DNA of 10,619 bases. It comes from an uncultured Bacteroidales bacterium (GTDB taxonomy: Bacteria > Bacteroidota > Bacteroidia > Bacteroidales > UBA932). Shown piece after piece: positions 1 to 5,830 of the stretch (position 1 is the first letter of the stretch; each line of letters opens with the position of its first letter). The stretch covers positions 1 through 10,619 of the forward strand of contig CALCHD010000003.1 in assembly GCA_937901105.1 (NCBI GenBank). The letters run 5' to 3'. A program made the translations under genes and the position numbers. The notes below the pieces were generated by a model that did not search any database, had not been told where the DNA came from, and saw nothing but the letters and a program-made list of their open reading frames with translations.

Positions 1-2
1 CA

Positions 3-572
3 CTGCTTACCGTACGCCACTGCGCAGGTACAACATTCGTAAAACCAGTAGGACATCACCAGGTCGATGGTGACTATCGTGAGTCATGGCAGCCTCAACC
101 GATGTCTCCTGTAGCAATCCAGAAGGCAGAGGCCATTGCAAAAGCGATTACAGACGCTCTCGGAGGATACGGAATCTTCGGAGTAGAACTCTTCATCAAG
201 GGAGAAGATGTCATCTTCAGCGAAGTTTCACCTAGGCCACACGACACAGGTATGGTTACGATGATTTCACAGGACATGTCAGAATTCGCCCTTCATGCAC
301 GCGCCATACTCGGCTTGCCTGTACCGGAAATCAGGTTCTACGGCCCGTCAGCATCAAAGGCGATAGTTGTAGAAGGTAATACAAAGGAATACGAATTCTG
401 CAACCTTGATAAAGTAGTGGAGGAACCGGGTGTTCAGATCCGCCTGTTCGGCAAACCTGAAATCGCAGGACATCGCAGAGTAGGAGTAATCCTCGCCACA
501 GCCGATACTGTAGAGGAAGCGCTTGCAAAGGCAGAAAGGGCCTATGCCAAACTTGAAGTAAAGGTGTACTGA
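3..572 (+). CDS. purT: Formate-dependent phosphoribosylglycinamide formyltransferase (GAR transformylase 2), 3' part
   Basis: PurT makes formyl-GAR from GAR, formate and ATP, the third step of purine synthesis, as a cytosolic ATP-grasp enzyme. The frame is open from the window edge (first whole codon at 3), so this is the C-terminal ~189 residues of a protein usually near 390; the ATG at 102 is internal. Seen directly: GHHQVDGDYRESWQPQPMSP, then GGYGIFGVELF, then SEVSPRPHDTGMVT and SEFALHARAILGLPVPEIR. These match the ATP-grasp metal/nucleotide site and C-terminal region of PurT and distinguish it from the related PurK. The end is intact. The gene converges on the HAD phosphatase gene with 3 bases between stop codons, and its probable terminator (627-661) lies inside that opposing gene. 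GAA outnumbers GAG for Glu (about 13 to 4), unlike genes further right in the window. Confidence 0.95.
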   Translation: MLTVRHCAGTTFVKPVGHHQVDGDYRESWQPQPMSPVAIQKAEAIAKAITDALGGYGIFGVELFIKGEDVIFSEVSPRPHDTGMVTMISQDMSEFALHARAILGLPVPEIRFYGPSASKAIVVEGNTKEYEFCNLDKVVEEPGVQIRLFGKPEIAGHRRVGVILATADTVEEALAKAERAYAKLEVKVY

Positions 573-575
573 TCG

Positions 576-1409
576 CTACTTCTTCAAGCCTGAAAGCACC
601 CAGTCAGCTTTGATCTTATCTATTATCGCACATACGACCTCGTATGTGCGACTTTCTTTTGTATAGTCGGCAGGAGTTATGAAATTGACACGTTGCTGAC
701 GGAGAAGCTTCTTTGCTACATTGACCTTCTTCTTTATCTCAGGGTTATATACAGCGATTGAATTGCCCCCGAACATCTTGACGATCTTCATACATGGTAC
801 ATCGGTCTCTCCATCACCGAAATATATCATATGAGGGAAAGGAATGCGCTTATTGTCTTCAGCCTGACTTTCATTGACCTTCTTGTTGTCACGCACGCTC
901 AGGATACCCTTGTTGATCTTGAACAGGAACTGAGTCTTTGCGGTATAGTCGACAGCCACTCCAGGCCACTCGGCTTCCCCGGCGTCATTGTAGATGAAGG
1001 AACATGCAAAGATACGCTTGAACTCCTTGCCTATGGACGTACCTTCAATCATTTCAGCGAGTCCTGAGGAATTGATGTAATGCTCTATCTTTACTCCCCT
1101 CTCCTTTCCATAGGCATTGATGAGAGAGAACCATTCGGTCACGCCCTTGAAAAGCTCGACCGAAGCGCCGAAACGTCTGAAATCCTCACGACGAAGTTTG
1201 ATATCAGCCTTACGGGCTTCATCAAACATCAGCTTCATATAGCTGAGGATATTGCTGGCATCCTGCCCCAAAGCGATGTTATCACTTTCTGTCCAGAACT
1301 CTTTCGGTGACTTTCCTATAGCCTGGATAAAACCAAATTCCTGCATGTTACCAGGAGAGAGTGTGCCGTCAAAGTCATAGATGAGGGCAACGATCGGTTT
1401 CTTTCTCAT
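576..1409 (-). CDS. HAD-superfamily hydrolase (phosphatase-like), 277 aa
   Basis: Probable cytosolic phosphomonoesterase of the haloacid dehalogenase superfamily; the substrate cannot be told from sequence. All four HAD motifs are visible: motif I YDFDGTL (D12 nucleophile, D14 acid/base), motif II INSSG (S114/S115), a motif III lysine candidate (K158 in YTAKTQ), and motif IV GDGETD (residues 198-203). Residues ~18-112 between motifs I and II form a helical cap insertion. The start ATG is preceded by a -7 type box at 1462-1469. No signal peptide or membrane helix is seen, despite the hydrophobic LIYDF strand. It is transcribed divergently from the acyl-CoA synthetase gene and converges on purT. 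The C-terminal codons also carry the purT terminator hairpin. Arginine CGT is used several times here but is scarce in most genes to the right. Family assignment is firm; function is open. Confidence 0.9.
   Translation of the reverse strand: MRKKPIVALIYDFDGTLSPGNMQEFGFIQAIGKSPKEFWTESDNIALGQDASNILSYMKLMFDEARKADIKLRREDFRRFGASVELFKGVTEWFSLINAYGKERGVKIEHYINSSGLAEMIEGTSIGKEFKRIFACSFIYNDAGEAEWPGVAVDYTAKTQFLFKINKGILSVRDNKKVNESQAEDNKRIPFPHMIYFGDGETDVPCMKIVKMFGGNSIAVYNPEIKKKVNVAKKLLRQQRVNFITPADYTKESRTYEVVCAIIDKIKADWVLSGLKK
627..661 (+). terminator. Intrinsic terminator for purT, inside the opposing HAD gene
   Basis: A perfect inverted repeat pairs 627-636 with 641-650 (10 bp, extendable to 11) around a 4-base loop. 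A T-rich run (ACTTTCTTTT) follows in the + direction, so the polarity suits purT, whose stop is 55 bases upstream. The hairpin lies within codons for the C-terminal region of the HAD phosphatase on the other strand, around its ESRTYEVVCA segment. This is inferred from structure only. Confidence 0.75.
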
Positions 1410-1461
1410 ATAAAGATATTATAAAGGGTCCCAAAACGCCACATTTATCTGCGTTTCACCA

Positions 1462-1469
1462 CAAATATA
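1462..1469 (-). promoter_or_regulatory. -7 box of probable HAD gene promoter
   Basis: On the - strand this reads TATATTTG, matching the Bacteroidetes -7 consensus TAnnTTTG. It lies about 53 bases before the HAD start codon. A possible -33 TTG lies at 1492-1494, 22 bases upstream, which is slightly wide of the usual spacing. Confidence 0.45.
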
Positions 1470-1501
1470 ATGAATTATACACGCGCGAGAACAATTTTGG
1501 C

Positions 1502-1509
1502 TACTTTTG
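1502..1509 (+). promoter_or_regulatory. -7 box of probable acyl-CoA synthetase promoter
   Basis: TACTTTTG matches TAnnTTTG and lies 32 bases before the ATG at 1542, a usual distance for a short Bacteroidetes leader. No convincing -33 TTTG is seen upstream. The leader after it is A-rich. Together with the box at 1462-1469 it would make the 1410-1541 gap a divergent promoter region. Confidence 0.4.
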
Positions 1510-1541
1510 CGACAGAAAAACTAAAATCTGACTGAAAAAAA

Positions 1542-1904
1542 ATGAAACATTACTTTACCAGATTCGAAGAAGCTATAAAAGCAAACTGGGAGCGCCCGGC
1601 TCTCGGAAATTTCAGAGGCGAGACTTTCACTTTCGGTGAGATAGCAACACAGATTGCTAAATTCCATCTGTTCTTTGAGTCTATAGGACTGAAGAAAGGC
1701 GATAAGGTAGCTCTTTGCGCAAAGAATTCTGCCCGTTGGGGTATCACATTCTTTGCAGCCAACACATACGAAGCAGTAGTCGTTCCTATTCTCGCGGATT
1801 TCCATCCGGAAAGCGTGAACACTTTGGTCGACCATTCGGAAAGCAAAGTTCTTCTTACAGACAGCGACATCTGGGCAAAATTGGATATTTCGTATTGTGT
1901 ATAG
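1542..1904 (+). pseudogene. AMP-forming acyl-CoA synthetase (long-chain fatty-acid CoA ligase type), N-terminal fragment
   Basis: The first ~115 residues look like the N-terminus of an ANL-superfamily long-chain fatty acid CoA ligase, which activates fatty acids to acyl-CoA through an acyl-AMP intermediate. Seen: ERPALGNFRGETFTFGEIATQIAK, the region where family members read PAL...TY.EL, then IGLKKGDKVALCAKNSARWGITFFAANTYEAVVVPI and LVDHSESKVLLTDSDIW. Full-length members are about 550-600 residues and carry the P-loop-like TSGTTG motif and the YGxTE motif; both are absent. Recognisable sequence ends at WAKLD (residues 111-115), followed by five unrelated residues and a stop at 1904. From about 1887 the DNA belongs to hemW on the opposite strand. 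The gene is therefore cut by a rearrangement or assembly join, not by a point mutation. The start ATG fits the family N-terminus and follows an A-rich leader. Confidence 0.85.
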
Positions 1905-2593
1905 CCGCCATTTGAAAGCATCCTCTGCAGGGTGGCATACTGCTCATGGCATTGGCTGTCGGGAACAAGATCATATTCACCCCTCTCAAGATGCTTGCAC
2001 AGGGCGCTTCCCGGTTCAATGCTCATCTGGTATGCAGAAATGTGCTCTGGCGAGAGCTCTATCATCTTCCCGACGTTTTCTTCCCACTGCTGCTTGGAAA
2101 GCCCTCCGTAGCCGAAGATGAGATCAAGGCTGATGTTGGCAAATCCTGCTTCCCGAAGATGGCGGTAGGCCTGCACTGCCTCCTCCCCGTTGTGCCTGCG
2201 GTTCATCCACTGAAGATGTGCGTCATGGAAAGACTGCACCCCCATACTTGCCCTGTTGAAACCTGCTGAATAAAGGTCTCGGGCGTACTGGGGAGTGATA
2301 TCATCGGGATTAACCTCAACCGTTGCCTCAACTGGGGTAAAATTGAATGTTTCCTTCACATGCCGGAGCAGGTCTCCCAGCTGTGAGGCAGACAAAAGCG
2401 AAGGGGTTCCTCCGCCTACATATAATGTCTGCGGATGAACCCCTATATCTTTAAAAAAGTTCCTTTTCTGTGTTATCTCGTTGTGCAGTGCGGCAACATA
2501 TCTATTCCTCAAGGCCTTTCCCTTAACCGAGTAGAAGTTGCAATAGATGCAGAACTGGTTGCAGAAAGGGATATGGATGTAGATTCCTGCCAC
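1550..2593 (-). pseudogene. hemW: HemW-like radical SAM protein (HemN/coproporphyrinogen III oxidase-related), C-terminus replaced
   Basis: HemW-family proteins are radical SAM proteins linked to heme handling and often misannotated as oxygen-independent coproporphyrinogen oxidase. Seen: MAGIYIHIPFC with the iron-sulfur cluster cysteines C11, C15 and C18 (CxxxCxxC, the HemW pattern), GGGTPS at 59-64, EVNPDD at 92-97, GVQSFHDAHLQWMNRRH, the SLDLIFGYGG strand, and HISAYQMSIEPGSAL. Homology runs to YEISNFA (residues 234-240). The usual HN..YW segment and C-terminal domain, about 130 residues, are missing. Residues ~242-347 are simply the antisense of the acyl-CoA synthetase gene and are not real HemW sequence, so the supported part is about 1874-2593. 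The start is GTG, chosen because MAGIYIHIPFC is the family N-terminus and no ATG lies just upstream. It starts 11 bases after the coiled-coil gene's stop, so the two probably share a transcript. Confidence 0.88.
1874..1886. other. Junction between two truncated genes (rearrangement or assembly chimera)
   Basis: To the left, + strand codons read as an acyl-CoA synthetase (DIWAKLD). To the right, - strand codons read as HemW (YEISNFA). The bases GGCAAAATTGGAT fit both proteins, so the breakpoint cannot be placed more finely than these ~11-13 bases. Both genes lose their 3' parts, so the join is inverted. Confidence 0.8.
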
Positions 2594-2604
2594 TGCGGGA
2601 GATA

Positions 2605-3465
2605 TTATTTCAACAATAGGTCAGCTGAACCCAATTTGGTCTCTGTTGTATAGGCCTCAAGTGTATATACGCCTTTAACAAACTGCTCTGAGTTGCTGAA
2701 GTAGATGCAAACCTCAACCTCGCTGCCCTGATAGTCAACCTCTCTTGAAGCAGAGTAGATCATCTCCTCTCCAGATACGGTAAACATCTGCATAGGGTTC
2801 TCGGTCATAAGGATTCCATCCGGACCTTTTACTCTCAAGTATACCATTTTAGGGCCTTTAGGTGCAATGGAGTTCTCAACAAGGTTCAGGCAAGCCTTAA
2901 TCTTTACTGTACGGCTGCTTCTGTCAGTCTCCTTGCCGTTAGCATTTACAGCTACAGCTGTCATGCCTCTGCCCTTGATGATAGCACCAAGTTCAACCTG
3001 CTTGCCAAGCTCCTCAGTTGTACTTCTCAAGCTCTCATAGCGGCTATTGCTCTCTTTGGCCTCTTTCTTGGCCTGTGCAGCAGCAGCCCTCAATTCTACA
3101 TTTAGGCTATTCAATGAATCAATCTGCTTGATGTAGCCTCTCATGATAGTTCTCAAAGTGCCAAGTTCCCTCTCATATTTCAGAAGCTTTGCCTTGTTGC
3201 TTGCCTCTGTATTCTTTACTCTCTCCAGAAGCTGTGCAACTTTCTCCTTCTCAAGCGCAAGTTCCGCATTGAGAGTATCATTGGCAGATGAAAGGTTGGC
3301 ATAATCGGCCTGAAGCTCAACCATCTGCGCTGTAAGGTCCTCCTTCTCAATCTGAAGGTCACCGATAATGCTGTTTCTGTCTATGTATACATAAATTAGT
3401 ACACCCAACAGGATAACGGCCAATGCGGCCAATGCAATGATTATTTTCTTGTAGTTCTGTTCCAT
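2605..3465 (-). CDS. Membrane-anchored coiled-coil protein of a Bacteroidetes type, function unknown, 286 aa
   Basis: No catalytic domain is recognised. The start chosen is the ATG at 3465 (MEQNYKK), because the 12 codons upstream of it read as non-coding leader. Residues ~8-28 form one strong membrane helix (IIIALAALAVILLGVLIYVYI) after a short basic N-terminus, suggesting an inner-membrane anchor with the rest in the periplasm. Residues ~30-155 are a long coiled coil rich in Glu, Lys, Leu and Ala (EKEDLTAQMVELQ, ELALEKEKVAQLLERV). Residues ~160-286 look beta-rich and globular (RTVKIKACLNLVENSIAPKG, VYLRVKGPDGILM, EVDYQGSEVEVCIYF). This anchor, coiled-coil and beta-domain layout is common in Bacteroidetes hypothetical proteins. 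It sits directly upstream of hemW and is divergent from the ROK kinase gene. Glu codons are strongly GAG (about 24 to 5). Confidence 0.85.
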   Translation of the reverse strand: MEQNYKKIIIALAALAVILLGVLIYVYIDRNSIIGDLQIEKEDLTAQMVELQADYANLSSANDTLNAELALEKEKVAQLLERVKNTEASNKAKLLKYERELGTLRTIMRGYIKQIDSLNSLNVELRAAAAQAKKEAKESNSRYESLRSTTEELGKQVELGAIIKGRGMTAVAVNANGKETDRSSRTVKIKACLNLVENSIAPKGPKMVYLRVKGPDGILMTENPMQMFTVSGEEMIYSASREVDYQGSEVEVCIYFSNSEQFVKGVYTLEAYTTETKLGSADLLLK

Positions 3466-3489
3466 GACAAAGTGTTTAATTATACGGCA

Positions 3490-3497
3490 CAAAAATA
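3490..3497 (-). promoter_or_regulatory. -7 box of possible coiled-coil gene promoter
   Basis: On the - strand this reads TATTTTTG, fitting TAnnTTTG, and lies 24 bases before the ATG at 3465. No clear -33 box is seen, so this is weak support. Confidence 0.35.
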
Positions 3498-3508
3498 ACA
3501 ATTTTTAC

Positions 3509-3516
3509 TAAATTTG
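3509..3516 (+). promoter_or_regulatory. -7 box of probable ROK-operon promoter
   Basis: TAAATTTG matches the Bacteroidetes TAnnTTTG box and lies 31 bases before the ATG at 3548. No good -33 TTTG is seen. With the opposing box at 3490-3497 it would make 3466-3547 a compact divergent promoter region. Confidence 0.45.
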
Positions 3517-3547
3517 CGTGATTTATAGCGGTTATACTTTTTTCTAT

Positions 3548-4543
3548 ATGAAAAACCTGGTTGCTGGCGTAGATATAGACGGTATGCTTACTACCTACGC
3601 ACTTGTTGATGAGTTCGGCAAGATTTATGCCAAAGGCAGCTTTTCAACTGCCGGATATAAGGAATTCAAGAATTTTGTGGCACGGCTGAGGGACGAGATC
3701 CTGGAGCTTTCCAACATGCTTGACATTCCTCACAATGTCATGGCTGTAGGAATCAGCGCCCCCAACAGCAACTATTACACAGGCGAAATAGAGAACGCCG
3801 CCAACCTTCAGTGGAAAGGTAAGCTCCCCCTTGGAGAGATGTTGAGCGAACTGTTCGATGACAAGCCGGTGGTTGTAACAAACGATGCCAACGCAGCTGC
3901 CATTGGAGAGATGATCTACGGAGGGGCCAAAGGGATAAAGGACTTTGTTGTGATCACTCTTGGCACAGGACTTGGAAGCGGTATTGTAGTTGACGGAAAT
4001 GTCCTTTACGGACATGACGGATATGCCGGAGAGCTAGGTCATATTATCATAAACAAGAACGGCAGGCAGTGCGGATGCGGCAGGAAAGGGTGCCTTGAGT
4101 GCTATGCATCTTCCAAAGGATTGAAGGAGACTGCACTTGAACTGCTGGCAAGTTCTGATGCACCAAGCAAATTGAGGAATATCCCTGCAGAAGAGCTTAC
4201 CTCCAAAGAGATTGCAAGGGTTGCAAAGAGCGGAGATTCCATTGCAAAGAAAGCCTTTGACATTACCGGAGAAATTCTGGGAGAGGCATTGGCAAATCTT
4301 GTTGCCATCTCATCACCACAGGCAATTTTCCTTTGCGGCGGAGTGGCAAATGCAAAGAACCTTATCCTCAACCCTACAAAAAGGGCTATGGAAAAGAACG
4401 TTCTTCCTCTATGGAGAGGAAAAGTGAAGCTGGAGCTCACATCCCTGGAGCACGAGAACTCCCCTATCCTTGGAGCAGCCGCACTGGCAATCAAGGAGAT
4501 TGAGAAGAACGAAAATGTAATAGCAAGAAGAAAGATTTTTTAG
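3548..4543 (+). CDS. ROK-family sugar kinase (glucokinase-like), 331 aa, with altered phosphate loop
   Basis: ROK kinases phosphorylate hexoses such as glucose or N-acetylated amino sugars with ATP in the cytosol. Seen: NDANAAAIGEM with catalytic D113, LGTGLGSGIV (residues 138-147), the sugar-contacting ExGH at 162-165 (ELGH), and the zinc site formed by H165 and CGCGRKGC (C175, C177, C182). APNSNYYTGEIENAANLQWKG is typical of Bacteroidetes glucokinase-like ROK proteins. There is no N-terminal DNA-binding domain, so it is an enzyme type and not a repressor. Oddly, the first phosphate motif, normally DIGGT, reads D9-I-D-G-M13, so one glycine and the threonine are changed. The start at 3548 (MKNLVAGVD) fits the family; ten upstream codons exist but overlap the -7 box. 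It leads a three-gene run with gaps of 26 and 21 bases. Glucokinase is the best guess; substrate and activity are uncertain. Confidence 0.88.
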   Translation: MKNLVAGVDIDGMLTTYALVDEFGKIYAKGSFSTAGYKEFKNFVARLRDEILELSNMLDIPHNVMAVGISAPNSNYYTGEIENAANLQWKGKLPLGEMLSELFDDKPVVVTNDANAAAIGEMIYGGAKGIKDFVVITLGTGLGSGIVVDGNVLYGHDGYAGELGHIIINKNGRQCGCGRKGCLECYASSKGLKETALELLASSDAPSKLRNIPAEELTSKEIARVAKSGDSIAKKAFDITGEILGEALANLVAISSPQAIFLCGGVANAKNLILNPTKRAMEKNVLPLWRGKVKLELTSLEHENSPILGAAALAIKEIEKNENVIARRKIF

Positions 4544-4569
4544 GAACTATTTAAATAAAGAGAACAATT

Positions 4570-5037
4570 ATGAAGTATTTCATCAGATCAGTAAAATACC
4601 TGTTTTATTTCAGCTTCATGTGCGGCATAATCCTGGTGGTTACATTCCACCTGGGAAATCCTGTTGAAGGATATACTCTTATGGATATGCTGCTTGTAGG
4701 GGGATCAATCTACAAGATGCTTGCGTTCTTTGTGGCAGTTGCTGCCGTATACCCTGCCTTGGGATTCCAGAACAAGCCGGTATATGTATCAAACTTCAAG
4801 GAGCACAGGAAAGAGATTGTAGACCTGTTTGAGAACGCCAACTATGTAATTGACAATGAGACCGCAACATCAATTACATTCAGATTGAGAAATCCGTTCT
4901 TGAGACTAATGCGCCTTTATGAGGACAATATTGTAATTGACTTCTCGGAGAGCCCTATCATGATGGAGGGATTGAGAAAAGATATCTTGAGATTTTCTAG
5001 AGGCATTGAGTACATCTGCAGAAAAGACGAGGAATAA
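4570..5037 (+). CDS. Small two-helix membrane protein, function unknown, 155 aa
   Basis: I do not recognise a named family. Two hydrophobic segments are visible, at about residues 8-28 (FYFSFMCGIILVVTFHLG) and 45-66 (YKMLAFFVAVAAVYPALGF), separated by a short polar loop. A soluble C-terminal part of ~85 residues follows (KEHRKEIVDLFENANYVIDNETATSITFRLRNPFLRLMRLYEDNIVIDF). The tail contains a predicted strand-strand pattern and ends in a charged stretch. Basic residues before helix 1 suggest the N-terminus is cytoplasmic, which places the C-terminal part in the cytoplasm too. It follows the ROK gene by 26 bases and precedes the DUF2007 gene by 21 bases, so co-transcription is likely. The coding frame is believable from its amino-acid pattern and the tight spacing. 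Confidence 0.75.
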   Translation: MKYFIRSVKYLFYFSFMCGIILVVTFHLGNPVEGYTLMDMLLVGGSIYKMLAFFVAVAAVYPALGFQNKPVYVSNFKEHRKEIVDLFENANYVIDNETATSITFRLRNPFLRLMRLYEDNIVIDFSESPIMMEGLRKDILRFSRGIEYICRKDEE

Positions 5038-5058
5038 CACCCCCAAAACAGATACACT

Positions 5059-5274
5059 ATGAAAACTGTACAGAAATTTACCAGTTCCTTCAGTGCAAAT
5101 ATTGCCAAGGGTCTGCTTGAAAGCAATGGCATAGCTGCAGCATTGCTCGGAGAGAACATACCCATGATAGCAGGGGTATGCAACTCTGACCTTTTGAGCA
5201 TTGAGCTAGTTGTAAACGACGAGGACTACTCTGAAGCCTGCAAGCTGCTTGCTGCAGACTCAAGTGCAGTATAG
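5059..5274 (+). CDS. DUF2007 domain protein, 71 aa
   Basis: Resembles the DUF2007 family (annotated as putative prokaryotic signal-transducing proteins, with an ACT/PII-like small fold). Seen: an N-terminal strand (KTVQKFTSS), a helix with AKGLLESNGIAAALLGEN, in which family members usually read A..ak..Le..GI...l, a middle segment, and LSIELVVNDEDYSEACKLL, the usual I.L.V..eD...A..lL ending. Molecular role is not established for the family. It is the last gene of the run starting with the ROK kinase. Its 3' end overlaps the DUF3109 gene on the other strand by 49 bases, and the run's probable terminator lies 26 bases after its stop. Confidence 0.75.
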   Translation: MKTVQKFTSSFSANIAKGLLESNGIAAALLGENIPMIAGVCNSDLLSIELVVNDEDYSEACKLLAADSSAV

Positions 5275-5828
5275 AACTCCTCACCGAATTTTCTGATGAT
5301 AGGTTCCCGTAAGAATTTATACACGGGAACCTTTTCTTTTTTGCCTTTCTCAAAGGCACACTTGCAGATGCTCCACCTGTGAAGGTTCAGAGCCTGCACT
5401 CCATTGGAAAGGGTGCTTACCCTAATAGGATAAAGGGCGCAAGAAATAGGCTTGCGAAACTTGCACTCACCCTTGCACCATGCCATCTCCGTTGCACAGA
5501 AGCAGTTGTGGTTCTCATCAAAGCTGGTATAGACACACTCCTCATTGTTTACAAGAGGCGTTACAAGGTCTCCGTCTGCATCCACTACACCAAAACCCTG
5601 TTTATGAAGGGCTCCAATACCCTCCGGTGTCATGTATTTGCGGTAATTGTCAAACTCCTTCCTGAAGCTGTCCACCTCCTCACTCTCAAGCGGAGCGCCG
5701 CTGTCACCAATAATGCAGCACGCACCGTGACAAGTCTCAAAATCACACACAAAATACTCCGTAAGTATCTCTGAAGAGACAAGGCATCCCCCTATCTCAA
5801 AAATAAATGTCCTTTCTCTGGTTATCAT
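5226..5828 (-). CDS. DUF3109 family cysteine-rich protein, 200 aa
   Basis: Matches the DUF3109 family, found largely in Bacteroidetes, whose function is unknown. Seen: CDFETCHGACCIIGDSGAPLE with C28, C33, C37 and C38, then EECVYTSFDENHNCFCATE, WCKGECKFRKPISCALYPIRV and ICKCAFEKG. The pattern of cysteine pairs resembles metal or iron-sulfur binding in the YkgJ-like CxxCC proteins; this is inference. No signal peptide is seen, so a cytosolic location is likely. The ATG at 5828 follows the M16 stop codon by 2 bases, implying a shared mRNA and possible translational coupling. The 3' end overlaps the DUF2007 gene by 49 bases, and codons for KVPVYKFLREP carry the terminator hairpin of the opposing operon. 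Length fits the family. Confidence 0.88.
   Translation of the reverse strand: MITRERTFIFEIGGCLVSSEILTEYFVCDFETCHGACCIIGDSGAPLESEEVDSFRKEFDNYRKYMTPEGIGALHKQGFGVVDADGDLVTPLVNNEECVYTSFDENHNCFCATEMAWCKGECKFRKPISCALYPIRVSTLSNGVQALNLHRWSICKCAFEKGKKEKVPVYKFLREPIIRKFGEEFYTALESAASSLQASE
5301..5343 (+). terminator. Intrinsic terminator of the ROK-DUF2007 run, inside the opposing DUF3109 gene
   Basis: A perfect 10-bp inverted repeat (AGGTTCCCGT at 5301-5310, ACGGGAACCT at 5323-5332) encloses a 12-base loop and is followed by TTTTCTTTTTT in the + direction. It lies 26 bases after the DUF2007 stop and wholly within DUF3109 coding sequence on the other strand. Confidence 0.8.
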
Positions 5829-5830
5829 CT

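Larger units (their letters stand above)
1410..1541. other. Divergent intergenic region, HAD gene / acyl-CoA synthetase
   Basis: A 132-base AT-rich gap holding two opposed -7 type boxes (1462-1469 on -, 1502-1509 on +). No small ORF, RNA gene or strong hairpin is seen in it. Confidence 0.6.

Noticed and set aside
831..1310. Two + strand open frames (831-1067 and 1080-1310) opposite the HAD gene
   Set aside because: They lie antisense to a gene with all four HAD motifs and show no protein-like pattern or start signals.
1550..1873. The C-terminal 106 residues of the hemW reading frame as a novel HemW domain
   Set aside because: They are the exact antisense of acyl-CoA synthetase codons that make a recognisable protein on the + strand; the open frame here is a chance result of the junction.
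4102..4494. A 130-codon - strand frame opposite the ROK kinase gene
   Set aside because: Serine/alanine-rich shadow of a well-supported gene, with no promoter or family resemblance.
5379..5774. A 131-codon + strand frame opposite DUF3109
   Set aside because: The opposite strand encodes a conserved cysteine-patterned family; this frame starts just after a terminator and has no family features.
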